NCBI GenBank assembly: GCA_942159475.1
Contig: OW804094.1
Coordinates: 52,634,966-52,698,965 of the forward strand
Direction of reading: 5' to 3'
Source: Sthenelais limicola
Lineage: Eukaryota; Annelida; Polychaeta; Phyllodocida; Sigalionidae
DNA: 64,000 bases
The notes below the pieces were generated by a model. The model had not been told where the DNA came from, made no database searches, and was given only the letters and a program-made list of their open reading frames with translations. Shown one piece after another: positions 60,401 to 64,000 of the stretch (its first letter is position 1; every line of letters begins with the position of its first letter). A program made the translations under genes and the position numbers.

Positions 60401-60851
60401 TATTAGTCATATCTAAAGAAACCTTTACTCCTGGAAGGATTGAACTCTTTTAATTGAATAATCATTTTATCTAATACTTGTAACTCTATTTATAACTCTA
60501 GTTCCACCCACACTCCGACACATGAAGACAGGGGGTCCACCTCGTCGTAGCAGCCGTGGTGCCTGGAGTGGTCAAACACGAGGTGCAACTAAATACAGGG
60601 TATGTTCCCATTACATATCATTTGTGTGCCTAATCATTGCAAATAGACAACCTTGTGTTTGTAATGTGCAAACATATTGTAAGTGTCAGCTCCATTATTG
60701 TAAGATAGACAAATTAAATTGTACATACAACTCAAATTTGAATTCTGATACTTCCATATTATTATTTGGAGCTCATTTGTTCTTTCAGAAAAGAAAAGCA
60801 GATCCCTTGAAAAGTTTCGAATTTGCTGGACTGAAGAAGAGCAAAAACTGA
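44799..60851 (+). CDS. DDX56: DEAD-box RNA helicase DDX56 (Dbp9), complete, 17 exons, 561 aa
   Basis: Exons: 44799-44903, 45796-45957, 46087-46167, 46515-46588, 47189-47359, 47538-47628, 47969-48033, 48202-48306, 49977-50048, 50380-50487, 52251-52370, 53370-53470, 53770-53843, 54635-54724, 54847-54952, 60502-60599, 60789-60851. All are GT-AG and total 562 codons. Nucleolar ATPase for 60S pre-ribosome assembly. Seen: F..MGLD and a Q-motif region (about 24-52), ARTGSGKT (66-73), PTKEL (103-107), TPSR (154-157; the Ser is usual for this subfamily), DEAD (179-182), SAT (210-212), [10 protein letters not shown] (motif IV), a KPKKKKSKRKR basic insert before RGIDF (357-361), and HRVGRTARG (381-389). 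Then the family-specific [24 protein letters not shown] and [16 protein letters not shown], and a basic tail. The second ATG (codon 7) is an alternative start. Intron 15 (5.5 kb) is unusually long and repetitive. AATAAA lies at about 60929. Confidence 0.98.
47807..47830 (+). repeat. Poly-A run in DDX56 intron 6
   Basis: About 22 consecutive As follow ATATTTTT. It may be the tail of a retroposed sequence, but no SINE body is recognisable in front of it. Confidence 0.5.
48527..49398 (+). mobile_element. TTAA-bounded non-autonomous DNA transposon, copy 2, in DDX56 intron 8
   Basis: Same family and orientation as 27179-28005. The ends run TTAAAAGAACATACCGC...AGTACAATG and CATTGTACT...GCGGTACTTTATTTTAA, with TTAA at 48527-48530 and 49395-49398. 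It is about 45 bp longer than copy 1, with extra internal sequence around 48690-48710 and 48855-48920. The two copies differ at many positions, so the insertions are not recent duplicates of each other. Confidence 0.85.
50990..51405. repeat. CT/CTC low-complexity tract in DDX56 intron 10
   Basis: Long pyrimidine-rich stretch on the plus strand, ending in (CTC)n from about 51228 to 51400 with interspersed CATCC. Open frames in all three plus frames and in the minus frames (poly-Ser/Leu/Pro, poly-Glu/Gly/Arg) are artefacts of the repeat. It may form triplex (H-DNA). Confidence 0.85.
51400..51625 (+). repeat. Partial tandem duplication with CATCTACATTGTCTAGGGT
   Basis: ACCGCAAATGTCATTAAAAT followed by CCCATTAGGACGAA occurs at about 51401 and again at about 51512. 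CATCTACATTGTCTAGGGT occurs at about 51456 and 51610. The unit is about 110-155 bp with indels and T runs. Confidence 0.7.
51655..51810 (+). repeat. (CT)n and CACACA microsatellites in DDX56 intron 10
   Basis: CTCTCT from about 51654, pyrimidine-rich to 51750, then ACACAC runs to about 51781. Confidence 0.75.
55227..55247. repeat. Palindromic hairpin (CTCGTT/AACGAG family)
   Basis: GAACGAGAT and ATCTCGTTC are perfect 9-bp arms around CGA, following a T run. Related to the palindromes at 11310 and 58808. Confidence 0.7.
55381..55462 (+). repeat. 41-bp tandem duplication
   Basis: GTCTGGGAGTCGGCACCTCT followed by TTTGTGACGTAAG-CAGT begins at 55381 and again at 55422. Each copy holds a TGACGTAA CRE-like core. 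Confidence 0.8.
55481..55850. repeat. 87-bp tandem repeat (about 4.2 copies), open on both strands
   Basis: Units start GTTGAAAGTAAAAGTAATGG at 55481, 55568, 55655, 55742 and 55829, exactly 87 bp (29 codons) apart and nearly identical. Because the period is divisible by three, a frame on each strand stays open. The minus strand gives a repeating protein with [17 protein letters not shown] units (frame 55858-55277); the plus strand gives repeats with [18 protein letters not shown]. The most economical reading is a young intronic minisatellite, not a gene. Confidence 0.9.
55975..56375 (+). repeat. CGACCAACTTTCAACTTTTTTT minisatellite
   Basis: About 18-20 units of roughly 20-24 bp (CAACTTTCAACTTTTTTTCC plus a GA/AA spacer). 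Variants carry an AAAAAAACTTTCAACTTT spacer arranged in a higher-order pattern between 56118 and 56260. The opening units (CGACTGACTTTTACGACC) match the ENTPD intron array at 26815-28390. The 173-codon open frame (56477 end) is repeat-derived. Confidence 0.88.
57120..57450 (+). repeat. CT-rich and (CT)n microsatellites
   Basis: TCTCCTCC units from about 57160, a C run near 57221-57231, and an uninterrupted (CT)n of about 44 bp at 57405-57448. Confidence 0.85.
57485..57560 (-). repeat. tRNA-Leu/Ser-like sequence (SINE head or tRNA pseudogene)
   Basis: On the minus strand GGCCGAGCGGGTAAAGGCG is a good class-II tRNA A box and GGGTTCAAACC a good B box. Between them a 14-bp unit, AGACTGAAGGGT plus two bases, is duplicated. 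The acceptor stem does not close, so it is unlikely to be a functional tRNA. Confidence 0.5.
57965..58215 (+). repeat. Compound tandem repeats TGTGTGCATACAGTGTGCACAC and GGTATGG
   Basis: Repeats of ACTGTACTTGTGTGTGCA with embedded TGCATACAGTGTGCACA run from 57965 to about 58142, followed by GGTATGGACGGTATGGGTTG units to about 58215. Open frames on both strands are repeat artefacts. Confidence 0.85.
58260..58465. repeat. Homopolymer G run and C run
   Basis: Thirteen or so Gs at about 58260-58273, plus GGGGGGG at 58277, a CACCAC repeat at 58290, and about 16 Cs at 58448-58463 preceded by GGGGGGGG. The G and C runs 180 bp apart could pair. Confidence 0.7.
58808..58836. repeat. Overlapping palindromes (CTCGTT/AACGAG family)
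   Basis: CTCGTTCATAACGAG (58808-58822) overlaps CGAGTGCCGTGGCACTCG (58819-58836), allowing alternative hairpins. Confidence 0.65.
59295..59660 (+). promoter_or_regulatory. Three GTCAGCGTCACGTG motifs in DDX56 intron 15
   Basis: TGTCAGCGTCACGTG occurs at 59295, 59485 and 59644. The third is followed by an inverted CCACACGTGACACTGA and by GACACTGACA repeats. Each contains a CACGTG E-box. The surrounding sequence is not obviously duplicated, so the motif itself is what recurs. Function unknown; low confidence as an enhancer. Confidence 0.35.
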
Positions 60852-62495
60852 AGTTTTTGTTAATAAGTAATCTTTTTATTTCTGCTTATATAGGAGTACT
60901 GTTTTATATTGTAATGTTATACTCTGAAAATAAAACGGTTGATGCTCTATGTTTACTTCTTTTATTTCCTCAAGATCAAATATCAATGACTGATATGTAT
61001 TTATTTTTGCAATCTTAAATGTGCACTTCTCAATATTTCATCAAAACATGAAAGGATTCACCCCATCAAATATTAGTTAATGAACATGAGTCAAGTGAAA
61101 TTGTACCGATTCATAGTTCCTCAAACATCCTTATTGGATCGGCTTGATAATTGTTATTCGGGAGTCTTTTAAACGATAGCCGGCCGATTCCTTACTTTCA
61201 CTACATTTTCCGTCTTCAGAGAATGACTACTGCCGTTCCTGAATATAAGGAATTGGCTGTGTGTATAGTCTTCAGACTTGCATTGCCAGGGGAAGCCATC
61301 TTTGGAGTATGTTTATACTAAAGTAGAAGATTGTAGGACTATTTCCCCTTTATTTTAATTAAAAAATTTCGGCTTTTTCAAAGGGTACAGGAATCTGCCA
61401 CTTTTACAATGTGATTAGTCATAAGCGATTTCCCTTTCATTGAATTCAGACTCCCGCTTTGAAGTGCGGACACACTCCTCCCCGGTGGTCTAGCTTGGGC
61501 CTTCTACCCCTCTTATTTCATTGGTCAACACCTTTGTAAATTTCAGCCATCAGCTGCTTCCCTTCCACACTAAGTCATGTGACTTGTATCTCCTCCAGCA
61601 CCACCCACTCCTCCGCCTCCCCCTCCCCCTCCTGTCGATCATTTACAGCTCTCGGTCTCTGAGAATCTGGTGGCAATAATCTCATTAACAGGTAGGAGTG
61701 GAAGATGGAGAATTATTTTTTTTTCTCACTTTGGTGTGTTCAAATAGAGGGGCAGTTGATCTCGAGTGAGTTCAATCGACTATTTTTTTTTCATTTTAGG
61801 CCAGTAGACATTTAAATAGTTACAAAGAAAAAGTCTACTATGGTGATATTAGAAGAATTTAACGTTAAAATTATTATACCAGACAAGAAAGTTAGTGGAT
61901 TTTGTCCAGAGAAGCCTGTATTGGCATATTATAAAAATAAATTGCAGATATACTTTCATGATAATTAAATCACCTGTAGCTAATTGAAATTAAATCTTTG
62001 TGAATCATTTTGTAGGTCTAATCAGCTGGGGTGAGATTTTTTAAGCATGGCAGAACATATCTTCGGTTTTTTGTTGATTTGAGTGTTAATATATTTTCAT
62101 CTAAAATTGAGCAAATACACATGGATGGATAGAAGGGCAAGCCATAATCCCAATAAAATTTAGGATTTTCCGCAAATTATCTTGGACAGGGGGGGGGGGG
62201 GGGGGGGGGGGGAGGAGGGAGGAAATATTTATAAGTTCCACCACACAGTTTTAGGGCAGGGAGGCAACGTTTATGGATTGGTATAGCATCAACAGACTGG
62301 TGCTGCCTGAAGTTAAGGAGCAGAAACAAAAAACAACTATAACACAGAAAATGAGTCTGATTTTGTTGAATTTTTCATATTTTAGTGGGCACAGAGTGAA
62401 GGTCTTTAATCCTTCCTGTTATAGCTATGACTAAAACAACTAGTCCAATTCATTATAAAGTCTTTAATTGAGACACTTCATTTGAAATTGATCCA
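60852..62495. other. Convergent 3' region between DDX56 and BCCIP
   Basis: A DDX56 polyadenylation signal AATAAA is at about 60929-60934. A minus-strand ATTAAA (62463-62468) is a possible BCCIP signal. The stretch also holds a CT-rich patch at 61595-61632 and 24 consecutive Gs at 62189-62212. A 49-bp segment at about 61643-61691 has both an acceptor and a donor but no supporting context. No gene seen. Confidence 0.5.
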
Positions 62496-64000
62496 TTATT
62501 GGCTCAACGCCCCACCAAGTCGGTTCATAATAGGAGACATTTTATCTGCGGGAATAATCATGACTGTGCGTAGAGGTTCCATTTGGTCCTCATCATCATC
62601 CCAAGTCCCACTAACGGCTGTGTCCCTCTCATCAGCAACTGAGTAATTGAAACTCACTGAGCAATCCTGAAAGATAAAATGGAACTAGTGTATGCCAGCC
62701 GAATATTTTAAGAAATGTCCAAGATGATTAGTCTGATGTGATAATTGGTTTACCTCCCAATTTATTATACCTCTTGGCGGGATGGTTTGGTAATCCATAG
62801 GCTACAGCATTGGATAACAGTATCACCCGCTGGGTGATATTTGCATATAATTATATTTACCTCAGGCGAAATTTTATGGAAAAAAATAGGCCCATGTTTG
62901 CGTCATTATTTTCTGTATTCAAATAATTATTTTCACGGAAAAAAGAGTGACTTGTTATACATTGTATGTAATGATATAATAATAATTATAATGATCAGCA
63001 ACTGAAATGGTGGACAGAGCTTACTGTCCGACTCCTCACTATTTTTTCACCAAAAACACCAGGAGAGGTATAATAAATACAAAATAGGCATCTGGCTGTG
63101 TGAGAAGTGGTTATCTACGCAATTTCGTCGGGTGCTATGCACCCTTACGAAATCGCTACACCCGCGGGAGATAACCACCTGTCACACGGCCAGAAGTCAA
63201 TTTTGTCTATATATTATGCTGATCAAGTGATAACCTCCAGTCCTTAATATCACATAATATAATCAGACAATAGGGCAAGTGGGTCATGAGATAGGGGTGT
63301 AGCTGAGGCATTTGGGACCTTTCATAACCCCGCACTATGAGAGATGAAGAACATGTACCTAATTCATCATTCAGGGTCAAAATCTTAAACGTTTTTTGAT
63401 TATTATAACTAAAACATTTCTAATGAATTTCTAGGCATTTACATATTATCATTCTGATCTTTACATTTGGGAGAAAAACTGCTGTCATGTCCGACGCCAA
63501 ATTATGAGATAGGGGTCACTGACGCTGTAGTCCCCAAGTGGGGTGCTGTCAGTGGGGGTTTCCCAACCTAGTTAGAATGAGGCCACGAGAGCTACACGGA
63601 TACAAACTTACTTGATGAAAAAATTCTTCCTCTGAATTCGTGAATAACAGCTCCTTGTCCTGTTTACCACCCAATGGTTTAGGTGCGAGGTACGTTTTAC
63701 TAATCATCAGAAAACAATCAAATTCGTATGGCATCTTTTTGTGCTTAGCCTTGTCGATCTCCTTCCTGAAAAGAAACACCAATATTCTAATACTAAAACA
63801 CCAGTCAGTATCTCTATATTGTTGCCATCAAATTTCGACTAGGTTGTATATTCGATCTCTGAATGCAACCAAAAAATGTAACTCACCATAGACTATTAAA
63901 TGATGGTAGAGCTATTTGTGGTGGGATGTTGATGAAACGTTCATTGATAATTAGGCCAGTCATTTTGGAACTATTGAACAGATCTGATAACTTGCTTCGT
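62496..64000 (-). CDS. BCCIP: BCCIP, last three coding exons (3' partial; continues right of window)
   Basis: Exons in transcript order: 63887-64000 (partial), 63612-63765, 62496-62666, with GT-AG junctions and phases 2, 0. The reading KMTGLIINERFINIPPQIAL, then KKMPYEFDCFLMISKTYLAP, NSEEEFFHQ, SFNYSVADERDT, EPLRTVMIIPADKM matches the C-terminus of the BRCA2- and CDKN1A-interacting protein: TGLLVNERFINIP.QIALP, CYFYLLISKTF, FANAEEEFF, and TPLRTVMLIP.DKM in vertebrates. BCCIP is a nuclear/nucleolar protein of homologous recombination, cell-cycle control and (as Bcp1 in yeast) Rpl23 chaperoning and 60S assembly. About 146 C-terminal residues are present. Stop TAA at 62496-62498. Converges with DDX56, another 60S assembly factor. 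Confidence 0.95.
63092..63193. repeat. Foldback in BCCIP intron, 25-bp outer arms
   Basis: CTGGCTGTGTGAGAAGTGGT (arm 63092-63116) pairs with 63169-63193 at 22 of 25 positions. Inside, GCAATTTCGT pairs with ACGAAATCGC, and GGGTGCTATGCACCC forms the tip. The whole 102-bp segment folds as a near-continuous hairpin, suggesting a miniature DNA element. Confidence 0.75.

Larger units (their letters stand above)
54953..60501. other. DDX56 intron 15: 5.5-kb cluster of repeats
   Basis: In order: C/CA run (about 55116-55139), CTCGTT-type palindrome (55227), 41-bp tandem duplication (55381), 87-bp tandem repeat (55481), TTTTTTCAACTTTC minisatellite (55975), CT-rich tracts (57120-57450), tRNA-like sequence (57485), ATCCATCC/CT tracts (57820-57960), TGTGTGCATACAGTG and GGTATGG tandems (57970-58210), G and C runs (58260, 58450), a second palindrome (58808) and three GTCAGCGTCACGTG motifs (59295-59660). 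The next exon is at 60502, and both flanking exons are well supported, so the intron is real despite its size. Confidence 0.8.

Noticed and set aside
61643..61691. Possible 49-bp internal exon between DDX56 and BCCIP
   Set aside because: It has acceptor and donor dinucleotides but no neighbouring exons and no recognisable peptide.

Overview
The window is a piece of invertebrate animal nuclear genome. Genes are split into short exons by GT-AG introns, the background is AT-rich, and there is no prokaryotic gene density. There are many small DNA-transposon-like elements, minisatellites and homopolymer runs. The encoded proteins resemble bilaterian orthologues closely. The AGGCCTA-rich intergenic DNA and a degraded multi-domain PIN/XPG-like gene suggest a deuterostome or lophotrochozoan invertebrate (inference only; the species cannot be fixed from the sequence).

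Layout. 1-5973 (minus): 5' end of an ARID5B-type gene. Its 7-codon first coding exon and 86-codon second exon are present; the rest lies to the left, outside the window. 6240-8696 (plus): probable promoter and a small gene or first coding exon with a ubiquitin-like look. 8697-16764: no convincing gene, with several repeats and hairpins. 16765-19874 (minus): broken PIN/XPG-like gene relic. 21875-32304 (plus): complete 11-exon cell-surface ENTPDase (CD39 family), 548 aa. 33941-44641 (minus): complete 13-exon DHX15, 746 aa. 44799-60851 (plus): complete 17-exon DDX56, 561 aa. 62496-64000 (minus): last three exons of BCCIP, continuing to the right.

I joined the exons by hand. Every internal splice phase closes, so the three complete models are strong. 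DHX15 and DDX56 are head to head, with start codons only 157 bp apart around an ETS-type ACCGGAAGT site and a YY1-like site. This is a classic bidirectional promoter between two RNA helicases that both act in ribosome biogenesis (DHX15 also in spliceosome disassembly). ENTPD and DHX15 converge, as do DDX56 and BCCIP.

The most interesting non-genic structures are these: two copies of an ~830-870 bp element bounded by TTAA with 28-bp inverted termini, one of which sits inside a minisatellite; a 462-bp element with perfect 33-bp inverted ends flanked by TA; an 87-bp (29-codon) tandem repeat open on both strands; three CTCGTT/AACGAG palindromes; and a 5.5-kb DDX56 intron packed with simple repeats. 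I found no clearly new biological system. The best candidates for follow-up are the transposon families and the relic gene.
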